A DNA stretch of 64,000 nt from JANJTB01 sp032027125 (GCA_032027125.1 JAVSMQ010000001.1:862422-926421); one strand, 5' to 3'. Shown: positions 1 through 7,664, numbered from the stretch's first letter. Notes: generated by a model from the sequence alone, not told the origin. Made by a program: numbers and translations.

Positions 1-812
1 AAATACAACCCGGTGATTCGCTTGTGATTTCGGTTGTTTTTGACCCGAAAGTCAATGGTTTTCACGAATTAATTATAAAGTTTCCGAATAATGGTTTTGA
101 CACTCCTACATCTATACTCAGGGGAATGGGAGTTTTTCCGAAAACTTCAACAAACGATTTGGATTTCGGTATTGTAGAAATTGGTTCGGATGCAGTTGAA
201 AAAACTGTAAATTTCAATATAGTTAACTGGGAAAATGATTATCCCCTTACCATCACAGGTTTTGAATTTAAAGAAACAGTCGGAGATGGGAATTTCACAT
301 TTAAAACTAATAATATTTATGACAAAAACGGCAATTTATTATCTCTTCCCCTAACTCTTGAACCGGGTAATTATATTACTGTTACCGGAGAATTTAAACC
401 ATTGCAGGAAGGTACTTTCACTGCAACATTGACTACAGTCAGTAATGCTGAAATTGAGGCTGTTTCAATTTGGACAGGAGGCGGAAAAATAACCGGAGTA
501 GAAAATGATGAATTATACGGTAACTCATTAATTTCTCCTAATCCGGCAGAAGATTATATTACNNNNCNNNNNTNNNNANNTNNNNNNNNNTNNGANNNNN
601 NNANNGNNNANNTNNNNNATATTNNNNNCNNANNTTCGGAAGTTTTGGAAACTTCCGAAGTTTCAAAAGTGCAGATATTTGATATTTTGGGCTTAGAAGT
701 AGGTCAATCATCCCTGATTGACGGCAACATTCGGATAAATGTCTCGAATCTTCAGTCAGGTGTATATTTCATAAAGATTGGAGAGAGAGTAGAGAAATTT
801 GTGAAGATGTGA
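1..812 (+). CDS. T9SS-sorted surface/secreted protein, 3' portion (5' end outside window)
   Basis: This is a partial gene. The reading frame is open to base 3 without a stop (residues before the first GTG read IQPGDSLV), so the real start lies left of the window. The visible ~268 residues contain beta-rich Ig-like/choice-of-anchor repeats and, after an N-masked patch at 563-640, a type A T9SS sorting domain (VQIFDILGLEV ... LQSGVYFIKIG ... VEKFVKM). The same order (beta repeat, then NPAEDYI-like linker, then sorting domain) occurs in the 927-aa protein at 60341-63124, and both genes are followed by a convergent copy of the same 221-aa protein family. The product is expected to cross the outer membrane by type IX secretion; the specific function is not visible. 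Confidence 0.85.
   Translation, partial: IQPGDSLVISVVFDPKVNGFHELIIKFPNNGFDTPTSILRGMGVFPKTSTNDLDFGIVEIGSDAVEKTVNFNIVNWENDYPLTITGFEFKETVGDGNFTFKTNNIYDKNGNLLSLPLTLEPGNYITVTGEFKPLQEGTFTATLTTVSNAEIEAVSIWTGGGKITGVENDELYGNSLISPNPAEDYIXXXXXXXXXXXXXXXXXXXXIXXXXSEVLETSEVSKVQIFDILGLEVGQSSLIDGNIRINVSNLQSGVYFIKIGERVEKFVKM
563..640. other. N-masked patch inside the T9SS gene
   Basis: Single called bases are scattered among Ns rather than one solid gap. This suggests per-base masking of a low-agreement consensus (collapsed repeat or strain variation) over the linker between the last beta repeat and the sorting domain. The reading frame continues on the far side. The next bases (TTCGGAAGTTTTGGAAACTT) are themselves repetitive, which could explain the poor consensus. 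Confidence 0.7.
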
Positions 813-816
813 ATTT

Positions 817-873
817 GTCAGTCTGAGCGAAGTCGAAGACAAAGGCACATTTCGACTTCGCTCAATGTGACAG
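817..873. repeat. GTCAGTCTGAGCGAAG-type palindromic repeat (REP-like)
   Basis: GTCAGTCTGAGCGAAGTCGA is followed by its inverted partner (TTCGACTTCGCTCAATGTGA), forming a hairpin directly after the T9SS stop codon. Related copies occur at 24316-24397 and 39280-39384, and a degenerate half copy lies at about 2433-2476. Confidence 0.75.
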
Positions 874-956
874 ATGTTTTGATTAAGCTGAATTCAAAAT
901 CAAAGTAATCATTTTAATCAGGTACAATCAAAGGTTCAGACAGTTTGTGACAGAAT

Positions 957-1622
957 TCAAATATCTCTTCCGTTATCATATATTAAATAATTATTATATT
1001 TTGCCGGGTTTACATTTGTCCAGATTCTTTTGCCGATATCACAGTATTTGGAAACCAAATGATATAATTCATTGCCTTTTGTGATACGCTCAATGGTCTT
1101 TTCCTGCCTCAAACTTTCCTTTTCCGAAGCCTCACTAATTGCTGCGTTAAGTTCTTGAATCTTTGTTTCAAAATTATCAAGCATCGTCTGGGTTAACCCT
1201 TCAGTTGAAAGTTCTGCAAGATTTTCGGTCATAAAAGCATGGATTGTTCTTACCCGCGTTGCATAAGATTCAATAGTAATTTTGGACAAATCCGTGATTC
1301 CAAGACTTCTGTATTTTGGTGATTTTTTGCCCCATTTTAAATCAACACGCATCGCCAAAGATTTGATAATTGTCTGCAATTCATTGATAATATTATTTCT
1401 TTCTTCGACAGCCGACAAATAATTCTCCTGAATATAACTATCTGTCGGAAAAACCTTAAAAGCATCAACTAATGTCTTTAGCTCTTCTACTTTTTCTAAA
1501 GTAACACCATAATTCTCAAATTCTGCAATATCTTTTGTAATCAAATCACATAAATATCTTGCAAATACTGATAATTTTGAATCCGGAAACATGTATTCTC
1601 TATACAATCTCTTGCCTGCCAT
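957..1622 (-). CDS. Conserved helical protein of unknown function (copy 1 of a duplicated family)
   Basis: This 221-aa protein has no signal peptide or membrane segment. It is charged and mostly helix-like, with likely coiled-coil stretches at about residues 80-95 and 145-180. It shares long identical blocks (EYMFPDSKLS, KWGKKSPKYR, IWTNVNPAKY) with the gene that runs off the right edge of the window at 63346, so the genome carries at least two copies. It is convergent with a T9SS gene in both places. Start chosen at the ATG giving MAGKRLYREYM; the paralog preserves RLNREYM. I do not recognise the family. The upstream region contains the phased TTCTATCAT array. Function unknown. Confidence 0.8.
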   Translation of the reverse strand: MAGKRLYREYMFPDSKLSVFARYLCDLITKDIAEFENYGVTLEKVEELKTLVDAFKVFPTDSYIQENYLSAVEERNNIINELQTIIKSLAMRVDLKWGKKSPKYRSLGITDLSKITIESYATRVRTIHAFMTENLAELSTEGLTQTMLDNFETKIQELNAAISEASEKESLRQEKTIERITKGNELYHLVSKYCDIGKRIWTNVNPAKYNNYLIYDNGRDI

Positions 1623-1737
1623 AAATTTTTTCCTTTAAAATTGAATTTACCTTATATTTTTTAAATCAAATACATTTAAAATATCTTTTCATCAAGTCCA
1701 ATAACAATAAAAACTACTTAAATATAGAATTAATCTA

Positions 1738-1966
1738 TTCTATTATACAAATAAACTATTCAGTTACTAAATTATTTTATTCTATCATAGAATTTCTTTA
1801 TTACATCATACTTTTTCTGTATTCTATCATACTTTTTCTGTATTCTATCATTGATTTTTAGTATTCTATCATACTTTTTCTGTATTCTATCATTTAATTT
1901 CTCTTTTCTATCATTAATTTTCTGTAATATTATTCAATGATAGAATAGTTTAATTATATAATAGAA
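1738..1966. repeat. 21-bp-phased iteron-like array of TTCTATCAT
   Basis: Nine-base units start at 1738 (TTCTATTAT), 1759 (degenerate), 1780, 1801 (TTACATCAT), 1822, 1843, 1864, 1885 and 1906, that is, exactly every 21 bp. They are followed by inverted units at 1937 (ATGATAGAA) and 1958 (ATAATAGAA), again 21 bp apart. A 21-bp step is two DNA helical turns, so all sites would face the same side. This pattern is typical of cooperative protein-binding arrays (replication iterons, parS/parC-like or operator arrays). Which of these it is cannot be told from sequence; it lies upstream of the 221-aa gene. Confidence 0.7.
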
Positions 1967-2075
1967 TAATATTATTTTTCACAATATTTGATTGATTAGT
2001 CATAAATGAATATTATAATTATATTTAATAAGAATATTAATATATTAGAATTTTAATATGTAATAATGAGATATA

Positions 2076-2223
2076 TTATACACATCTAGATGTGTATAAG
2101 AGACAGCTATTCAGTTGCTAAATTATTTTATTCTATCATAGAATTTCTTTATTACATCATACTTTTTCTGTATTCTATCATACTTCTGTCTCTTATACAC
2201 ATCTAGATGTGTATAAGAGACAG
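2076..2223. other. Nextera/Tn5 mosaic-end sequences: assembly artefact
   Basis: The 19-bp Tn5 mosaic end AGATGTGTATAAGAGACAG is present at 2088-2106, preceded by a partial inverted end at 2076-2087, and as a perfect head-to-head pair at 2186-2223. The sequence between the ends (2107-2185) repeats 1756-1834 with one mismatch, and the sequence after them (2224-2315) repeats 1984-2075 exactly. This is what chimeric tagmentation reads produce; it is not a natural transposon. Confidence 0.95.
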
Positions 2224-2486
2224 ATATTTGATTGATTAGTCATAAATGAATATTATAATTATATTTAATAAGAATATTAATATATTAGAATTTTAATATG
2301 TAATAATGAGATATAAATTTATTATAGCGTATTATTATATAAATTTAGTAGATTAGATTTATTTAATATTGTAGATGAATAGTAGTACGTTTGAGTTGTC
2401 TGGATATTCTTAAAGACTATATAGACGCATTTCTACTAAGTTTACCCTGAGTTTATCGAAGGGCTCAATGTGACAGAACTTAATTC

Positions 2487-2528
2487 ATCAAAATTGGAAA
2501 TAGAGTAGAGAAGTTTGTGAAGATGTGA
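2487..2528 (+). pseudogene. Relic of a T9SS sorting-domain C-terminus
   Basis: A 13-codon open stretch encodes IKIGNRVEKFVKM and a stop, almost identical to the C-terminus of the gene ending at 812 (IKIGERVEKFVKM). No upstream coding sequence in frame resembles the rest of such a gene, so it is a tail left by recombination or deletion. A shorter relic (KKFVKK and stop) sits at 63199-63219. Confidence 0.6.
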
Positions 2529-2536
2529 GAATTTTT

Positions 2537-2633
2537 GTCTGAACCGGGATTTTTGGGATTGATTGGATTTTTGAGATTAAAAAGAATTTAAAATCCCAAA
2601 AATCCTGTTAATCCAATGAATCACGGTTCAGAC
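2537..2633. repeat. GTCTGAACC...GGTTCAGAC hairpin element
   Basis: Outer arms GTCTGAACC (2537-2545) and GGTTCAGAC (2625-2633) enclose imperfectly complementary inner arms around GGATTTTTGGGATT and AATCCCAAAAATCC. Another near-complete copy is at 63228-63329, and half copies are at about 880-943, 2640-2672 and 58719-58735. It immediately follows a T9SS-tail relic, as does the copy at 63228. Confidence 0.7.
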
Positions 2634-2681
2634 AGTTTAATCAAAATAATCTGATTAATCAAAGGTTCAGACTATTTCATT

Positions 2682-3674
2682 TTAATCTGTAATTTCTTTC
2701 AGATTACCGGCTATTTCCAGACCGGCGAAATTACCTTGACCGGCAAATATAATTCTGGAACCTTTTTTAGTCTGCTGGGTTAATTCAACATCAATTTCGG
2801 ATAATAGTGTTTCGTGAACCCTGCCCTCGACCATCTCGTTATTATAGGGAGCATGCAGCATACCGGAAGAATTCTTTTTTGCTGACACTTTGAGCAGCAG
2901 CAGACGGTCCTTTACAAAAAATGATACAGTATTTTCTGTCACAAGGAGGTCGGACAGTTTGGCACCTGTGTAGGTTGCAAATCTGTAAAGACGCTCACCA
3001 ACCATCAAACCGCAGATAAAACCTCTGAAATGACTGCCAATCCAAGGAATTCTTGCTATGGAACAAAAGAAAGATACTTCGATATTTTCAAAATTATTTG
3101 ACTGCATCCAGATATATGAACTTGGAAACGATTTTCCCCAATCTTTTTCTATGTATCCTTTTCCGAAAGTAAAAAGATAAATATTGCTGTTAATCAGAAC
3201 CTTCCCCCGGACGCGGTGATTCATGCTGATTATTCCGTGATTACATTCCATAAAAGGTACAAAAGAATACCAGCCCATTACTCCCGGGGAAATTTTTGTA
3301 GAGTGCCACGGCATCAAACCCTTGAAATTTAATTCCCCATAAGCCCGAAAGTCCTGCTGCTCAATATCTATAAAAATCCTTTCATCGCTGAACGAACAAT
3401 TGCCGATAATTAACTCGAATTTATCTTTTTGAGCAATGAACTGACTTTTATCAAATTTGATATAATGTGTTTCTCTGGTCAGACCGTCAATAAATTGAAT
3501 AAAGGCATGTTCCTTACCGGTTTTGGATGATTTGATAATTCCCGGAATGACAGATAAAATACTTTTACCGTCTTCACTGACACATTTGAAATACCAGCCT
3601 TCAAAAAAGTTGTCATTTTTGTTTCTGCCGTGATACTGCTCAGGATGCCAAATCCTCTTTATCGAATCAAACAT
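2682..3674 (-). CDS. Tocopherol cyclase-like family protein
   Basis: This 330-aa protein has the hallmarks of the tocopherol cyclase family (PF14249): an N-terminal HPEQYHGRNK...FFEGWYFK segment (about residues 11-30), a central WHSTKISPGVMGWYSFVP block and the conserved GYIEKDWGKSFPSSYIWMQS block (about residues 173-192). In plants and cyanobacteria family members cyclise quinol chromanols; most bacterial members are uncharacterised. No signal peptide is evident. It is the downstream neighbour of the DUF2723 gene (55-bp gap, same strand), so they may be cotranscribed. No other tocopherol or plastoquinone genes are in the window, so the substrate is unknown. Confidence 0.8.
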   Translation of the reverse strand: MFDSIKRIWHPEQYHGRNKNDNFFEGWYFKCVSEDGKSILSVIPGIIKSSKTGKEHAFIQFIDGLTRETHYIKFDKSQFIAQKDKFELIIGNCSFSDERIFIDIEQQDFRAYGELNFKGLMPWHSTKISPGVMGWYSFVPFMECNHGIISMNHRVRGKVLINSNIYLFTFGKGYIEKDWGKSFPSSYIWMQSNNFENIEVSFFCSIARIPWIGSHFRGFICGLMVGERLYRFATYTGAKLSDLLVTENTVSFFVKDRLLLLKVSAKKNSSGMLHAPYNNEMVEGRVHETLLSEIDVELTQQTKKGSRIIFAGQGNFAGLEIAGNLKEITD

Positions 3675-3728
3675 ATTTGTAAATCAATTGAAATAAATAA
3701 CTTAGTGACGATATTCCCGGGTATAATT

Positions 3729-5657
3729 TTATCTTGTAATTTCCCTGAGATATTTATCGGCTGACTGATTTTGCGGCAAAATTTGTAATGCAGTCCGGTA
3801 CGCCTTTTCTGCAGTTACTTTGTCTCCGGTAGCAGCGGCATACCTTCCGATATTTACAAGATTCATCGAAGCCATTTCCAGAATACCTATCTCAAGGTGG
3901 CTTTTTGTATCTTTCGGATATTTTATAAATCTATCGAGGATGAGATTATCTATATTAACTTTAAACGGCATCTGAATTCTCTCTAATTTGAAGGCAAATC
4001 CTACAGGAATTATATTATACCCCTTTAATGGCTCCGCATCCGCTCCGGAATTCATATAATCAAAAGTTACATAAACAGGTCGTTTATCAATATTGCTTTC
4101 AATAAAACATTTGAGCAGGTCGGTAAAACTTTGCTGTATTGCCGGATACTCAGAAGCGTCCAATCCCGCTTCAAATTTGTTAAGGTCAACCATATAAACA
4201 TCTAACTGCTCCTTGCACTGTGATATCTGCTCAGGATGCCATTTCTTAAGCTGAAGCGGATACCAAGTCCGCCTGAGCAGTTCTTTCTCAATCAATACAA
4301 TATCAGGGCGGTAATTCTCAACTTTCTGCAGATACCAAAAAGCACTTACCCAATAATCCCATTGAGCAGAAATAATCACGGCATCGCGTCCGAGATTATC
4401 TACAACATTCCGCGTATAGTCATAAACAAGATAATTATCCGATTTGTCATTTTCCGAATAATTTATACCGATATTTATAAAAGGAATCAAAATAACTACA
4501 TATTTCAGTTTATCTAACTTCTCTGCAAGCAGTAAAAAGCCTGCTGCAGAAATTATAAGCATCGCATAAATTGCCAAATAAAAATAAACATCAATATCGT
4601 GTATAGAATAATTGACGGAATAAATAATACAGGAAATAATCAGAATTACAAAAAACCATAGATATTCACGATATGATTTTGACAATCTGTACAATCCTGC
4701 AAAAAAAGCGATGATACCGATTATACCGAGATTATACGGAATTTTTGAGATGAATTTTCCAAGATTCATCCATGCTGTTTCCATTCCCGAAAACATCCAT
4801 ACCTGATACTGTTTGCCCTGAACATGGTAAAGAAATTTGTCAAATCCGCGATGAACATATCCCCAGTTAAATTCAGGCTCTGCCATACTTCTAACCGGCA
4901 TGTAAATATAAATAGATGCTCCGGCAATTATCATCAGCATTATAAAAAGCATTTGTTTGACTCTTGGTTTACTGAAATCAAATTTATTGCCCGGAGTTTT
5001 GAAATAAAGATATGTGACTGCCGGTATGATAAGTACAGTAGTCAGATGATTTGCAAAACTCAATCCAACCATAAGACCGCTAAGCATAAAGAATTTTTTC
5101 TCACCGCTTTCGGAAGTAATTCCTTTGAAAAAAAGAAATAATGATAAATTAATCAGAAGAAACTGGAAGGGATATACTTCAAATACAACAGCCTGCTCCC
5201 ATACCAGCGAAGAAAATGCAAAACCGAAAGCCATTGCTATTGATATAATTTCAATAACAATGCTTCCCGACAAAGGTGAATCGGATATTTCAACAGTTTT
5301 TTGAGGTTTATACTTTTTAGTTTTTTTTGTTTGCGACTCTGTTATTTTCAGTATTTTCAAATTTTCAAGAAATAGTCTGATTGTATAATAAAATATCACA
5401 GCCGACGAAGCCGCAAATACAGCGGAAAGTACATTGAGCTGATATACGACTGTCCATCCGAATGGAATCAGAGTCCACAGGTGGCTTATTATTGACAGCA
5501 AAGGATAGCCGCTTGAATGTGCAATGCCTGAAAAATAGGCTACACCAGCCAGTTCGCCGTTATCTGTAAATGATACTGTCGGGCTTAAAGTAATGATGTA
5601 AACGATGAGACTGACCAAAAAAATCAGCGACGGGAATAGATATTTATTAAATTTCAT
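3729..5657 (-). CDS. DUF2723 (GT117-type) polytopic membrane protein with C-terminal TPR-like tail
   Basis: This 642-aa integral membrane protein starts with the family signature: a first TM segment, then SPTVSFTDNGELAGVAYFSGIAHSSGYPL (about residues 29-57), which contains the acidic pair typical of protein O-mannosyltransferase-like GT-C enzymes. About ten further hydrophobic segments follow to about residue 390, then a soluble C-terminal region ending in a TPR-like helix pair (GRYAAATGDKVTAEKAYRTA). DUF2723 proteins are common in Bacteroidota and are thought to be protein glycosyltransferases using lipid-linked sugars. It is shorter than many relatives (often about 1000 aa), with a reduced periplasmic part. 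Followed by the tocopherol-cyclase-like gene. Confidence 0.85.
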   Translation of the reverse strand: MKFNKYLFPSLIFLVSLIVYIITLSPTVSFTDNGELAGVAYFSGIAHSSGYPLLSIISHLWTLIPFGWTVVYQLNVLSAVFAASSAVIFYYTIRLFLENLKILKITESQTKKTKKYKPQKTVEISDSPLSGSIVIEIISIAMAFGFAFSSLVWEQAVVFEVYPFQFLLINLSLFLFFKGITSESGEKKFFMLSGLMVGLSFANHLTTVLIIPAVTYLYFKTPGNKFDFSKPRVKQMLFIMLMIIAGASIYIYMPVRSMAEPEFNWGYVHRGFDKFLYHVQGKQYQVWMFSGMETAWMNLGKFISKIPYNLGIIGIIAFFAGLYRLSKSYREYLWFFVILIISCIIYSVNYSIHDIDVYFYLAIYAMLIISAAGFLLLAEKLDKLKYVVILIPFINIGINYSENDKSDNYLVYDYTRNVVDNLGRDAVIISAQWDYWVSAFWYLQKVENYRPDIVLIEKELLRRTWYPLQLKKWHPEQISQCKEQLDVYMVDLNKFEAGLDASEYPAIQQSFTDLLKCFIESNIDKRPVYVTFDYMNSGADAEPLKGYNIIPVGFAFKLERIQMPFKVNIDNLILDRFIKYPKDTKSHLEIGILEMASMNLVNIGRYAAATGDKVTAEKAYRTALQILPQNQSADKYLREITR

Positions 5658-6232
5658 ATTTTAGTATACTTGGTGAAAACTGTCATTAACTAATGATTTG
5701 AAAAATTTAATCATTCAATTATTCAAATCAACTTAATTTTAAAATTCAAATATAAGGAGATTTTGCGAATTAATCCGTTAATCACTGATTTTTCATTAGA
5801 ATAAGTATCAATATATTTATAAAATATGTAAAATGTTTCAATATATTTTAAAATTACCTTTTTGAAGTGTACCGCTGGATATAGATTGAATGTAATATTG
5901 CTGATTTGTCTAATTACGAATTAATTTGATTTCAGCACCGCAGGTGCGACCTGTTAGTAGAAACCATTAAACAGGACAAACCTTATAGCACCGGAGGTGT
6001 GAACTGTTAGTAGAAAACGAAGATTCTACATAACAAACTGTATAGCACCGCAGGTGCGACCTGTTAGTAGAAAATGAAGATTTACATAATAAACCGTATA
6101 GCACCGGAGGTGCGAACTGTTAGTAGAAACCATTAAACAGGACAAACCNTNTAGCACCGNAGGTGCGAACTGTTAGTAGAAACCATTAAACAGGACAAAC
6201 CGTATAGCACCGGAGGTGCGAACTGTTAGTAG
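5658..6232. other. Intergenic region: plain AT-rich sequence, then REP array
   Basis: Bases 5658-5930 are AT-rich with no ORF, RNA or clear terminator that I can identify; the promoter of the DUF2723 gene should lie here. From 5934 the REP array described separately begins and continues to the 3' end of the RAYT gene. Confidence 0.6.
5934..6232. repeat. Six-copy REP array next to its putative RAYT transposase
   Basis: The unit AGCACCG(C/G)AGGTGCGA followed by CTGTTAGTAGAAA starts at about 5934, 5987, 6045, 6100, 6152 and 6205, with 53-58 bp between starts. GCACC-N3-GGTGC forms a short palindrome. The sequences between the cores are themselves of two or three recurring types (for example CCATTAAACAGGACAAACC four times), so the array grew by tandem duplication. 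Bases 6149-6160 and 6233-6256 are partly N. Inverted relatives (TTTCTACTAACAG plus a palindrome) lie on the other side of the RAYT gene. Confidence 0.85.
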
Positions 6233-6698
6233 ANNNNATNNAANANNANNNANNNAAATATTTTTCATTATAATCAATTTCGTATAATTTCAAAAATTCA
6301 AGAAATTCTTCTTTGAACGATTTTTGATTATGATGTTTTTCCTGATTGATTATATACTGAACTACATTATTCATTTGACTCTTGGAATATGAAAAAGCTC
6401 CATAACCGGTTTGCCATGAAAATTTTCCTTTTATCCAATGTTTTTCATTGATAAAATGTGAAGAGTTAGCTTTTATATCTCTAACTAAATCTGACAGATT
6501 AACTGAAGGCGATAACGATAACAATATATGAACATGGTCAGGCATGCAAAATATTGAAATTAGTTTTTGTTCTCTTTTCCGAATTATTCCGAAAATATAC
6601 TTTTGCAATTCTTCACGATTATAGGATTGAATTAAATTTTCTCTACCATTTACAGCGAAAACAATTTGAATATAAATTTGTGAATATGTATTATCCAT
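6233..6698 (-). CDS. REP-associated tyrosine transposase (RAYT, IS200-like Y1 family)
   Basis: The protein is about 150 aa of TnpA_REP/IS200-like Y1 transposase. It has the HUH metal-binding motif in CMPDHVHILLSL, the family N-terminus (YSQIYIQIVFAVNGRENL), WQTGYGAFSYSKSQ, and the catalytic tyrosine helix VVQYIINQEKHH. Start set at the ATG at 6698 (MDNTYSQ) rather than the TTG 15 bp upstream. The last codons and the stop fall in the N-masked stretch 6233-6256, so the exact end is uncertain. RAYTs are single-copy domesticated transposases that spread REP palindromes; here REPs flank the gene on both sides, in opposite orientations. Confidence 0.9.
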
Positions 6699-6721
6699 TT
6701 TTTTACCCACCAAATAATATT

Positions 6722-6846
6722 ACAGGTCGCTCCTACAGAGCTTTTTTCATAATTACTTAGAATATTTTTTCTACTAACAGCGAACTCCTTTGGAGTTAAG
6801 ACATAATTCGATTTTCTCACTACTAACAGCGAACTTCTCCGAAATT
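6722..6846. repeat. Inverted REP copies upstream of the RAYT gene
   Basis: TTTCTACTAACAG is followed by GAACTCCTTTGGAGTT (about 6768-6797), with a second degenerate copy at about 6820-6846 (CTACTAACAGCGAACTTCTC) and a weaker one at 6722-6741. The single-stranded tail is the reverse complement of the CTGTTAGTAGAAA tail of the downstream array, while the palindrome differs (AACTCC-TTT-GGAGTT). This fits REPIN-like paired organisation. Confidence 0.7.
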
Positions 6847-6960
6847 ATGATAATTTTTGGTTTAGAAATCTACTAAACCGTCAAATATTATGTAAATAAT
6901 CACAACTTCCATCATTCAAAAGTAGTATGTCAATGCCCAAACAATTGAGTTCTAAATTCT

Positions 6961-7338
6961 TTATTTTTGAGTTGAATCGAAAATATCTAACATTTCAATT
7001 TCTAATTTTGAGTAATCTGCGACATTTCTTGTAACTAAAATCAAATTATTAATTTGGGCAGTGGCTGATATTAAATTGTCTGCAATTTTAATTTTTTTAC
7101 TGATAAGATTATTTAAAGCTTTTTTTACTATCGAAATATCTATTTCATAAATATGAAAAATATTTAGAAAATTTTCTACTTTAATCCGGTCATCTGAATT
7201 ATAACCATAAGCTAAAACTTCATAATATGTTATTATTGAAATTGAGGATTCATTAAAATTCTTTGATATAAATTCAGTAGCCTGCGGAATATTGTTGAGA
7301 TGATAAATAATTATATTGGAATCGAGTAAATACATCAT
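6961..7338 (-). CDS. vapC: PIN-domain toxin of a VapBC-type toxin-antitoxin pair
   Basis: The 125-aa protein begins with the PIN signature YLLDSNIIIYHL (Asp near residue 6), with a second acidic cluster at YYEVLAYG (Glu about residue 40) and a third at KIADNLISATAQ (Asp about residue 92) and LVTRNVADYSKL. These are the metal-binding acids of VapC-like ribonucleases. VapC toxins usually cleave tRNA or rRNA. Its start overlaps the stop of the upstream 77-aa antitoxin by 4 bp (two tandem ATGs at 7338 and 7335), typical of coupled toxin-antitoxin translation. The target is not predictable from sequence. Confidence 0.85.
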   Translation of the reverse strand: MMYLLDSNIIIYHLNNIPQATEFISKNFNESSISIITYYEVLAYGYNSDDRIKVENFLNIFHIYEIDISIVKKALNNLISKKIKIADNLISATAQINNLILVTRNVADYSKLEIEMLDIFDSTQK

Positions 7339-7568
7339 ATTTCAAGTTCCCAATCTTGCCGGATTTTCTGCTGCCATTCTATCGGATTAGTGGTTTTTCC
7401 TGCTAATATTCCGGCAGTATTTTTAATTAAATTCAATACATCGTTATTCCCGTTAGTACTTCTTTTGCTTACTTCGCTTATTACAATTTCAATTTGATTA
7501 TTCAGCATATTTTCAGGTATATTTAATATATACTTATTACTTACCGGAGTTATAATTTCTCTTAACAT
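7335..7568 (-). CDS. Antitoxin partner of the PIN toxin
   Basis: This 77-aa protein has an N-terminal beta-rich segment (MLREIITPVSNKYILNIPEN) compatible with an AbrB/SpoVT-like or Phd-like DNA-binding fold, and a C-terminal toxin-binding tail ending IEWQQKIRQDWELEI, typical of antitoxins paired with PIN toxins. It is directly upstream of and overlaps the PIN gene. The call rests mainly on operon position, size and tail; the exact antitoxin family is not certain. Confidence 0.7.
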   Translation of the reverse strand: MLREIITPVSNKYILNIPENMLNNQIEIVISEVSKRSTNGNNDVLNLIKNTAGILAGKTTNPIEWQQKIRQDWELEI

Positions 7569-7664
7569 ATTTTCCTCATAAAATCATTTCATTATAATTA
7601 GACACTATAAATAATGAAAAATTGTATAAACTTGCAAACACAATTTCATTTTATTATTCAATTT

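Larger units (their letters stand above)
1623..2681. other. 1-kb AT-rich intergenic region: phased repeats, adapter artefact, pseudogene tail, hairpins
   Basis: I see no credible gene in this stretch. From left to right it holds the 21-bp-phased TTCTATCAT array (1738-1966), a misassembled block bounded by Nextera mosaic ends (about 2076-2223, with flanking sequence repeated), a degenerate REP half (about 2433-2476), a short in-frame relic of a T9SS sorting-domain tail (2487-2528), and a GTCTGAACC hairpin element (2537-2633) with an extra half copy to about 2672. Confidence 0.7.

Noticed and set aside
2088..2223. A natural Tn5-type transposon or its ends
   Set aside because: The sequence is exactly the engineered 19-bp mosaic end, in head-to-head orientation with duplicated flanks and no transposase; this is library adapter contamination.
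5934..6232. CRISPR-like array (about 28-bp repeats with about 25-bp spacers)
   Set aside because: The spacers are not unique: they fall into two or three recurring sequences, the repeats contain a short REP palindrome, and the neighbour is a RAYT transposase rather than cas genes.
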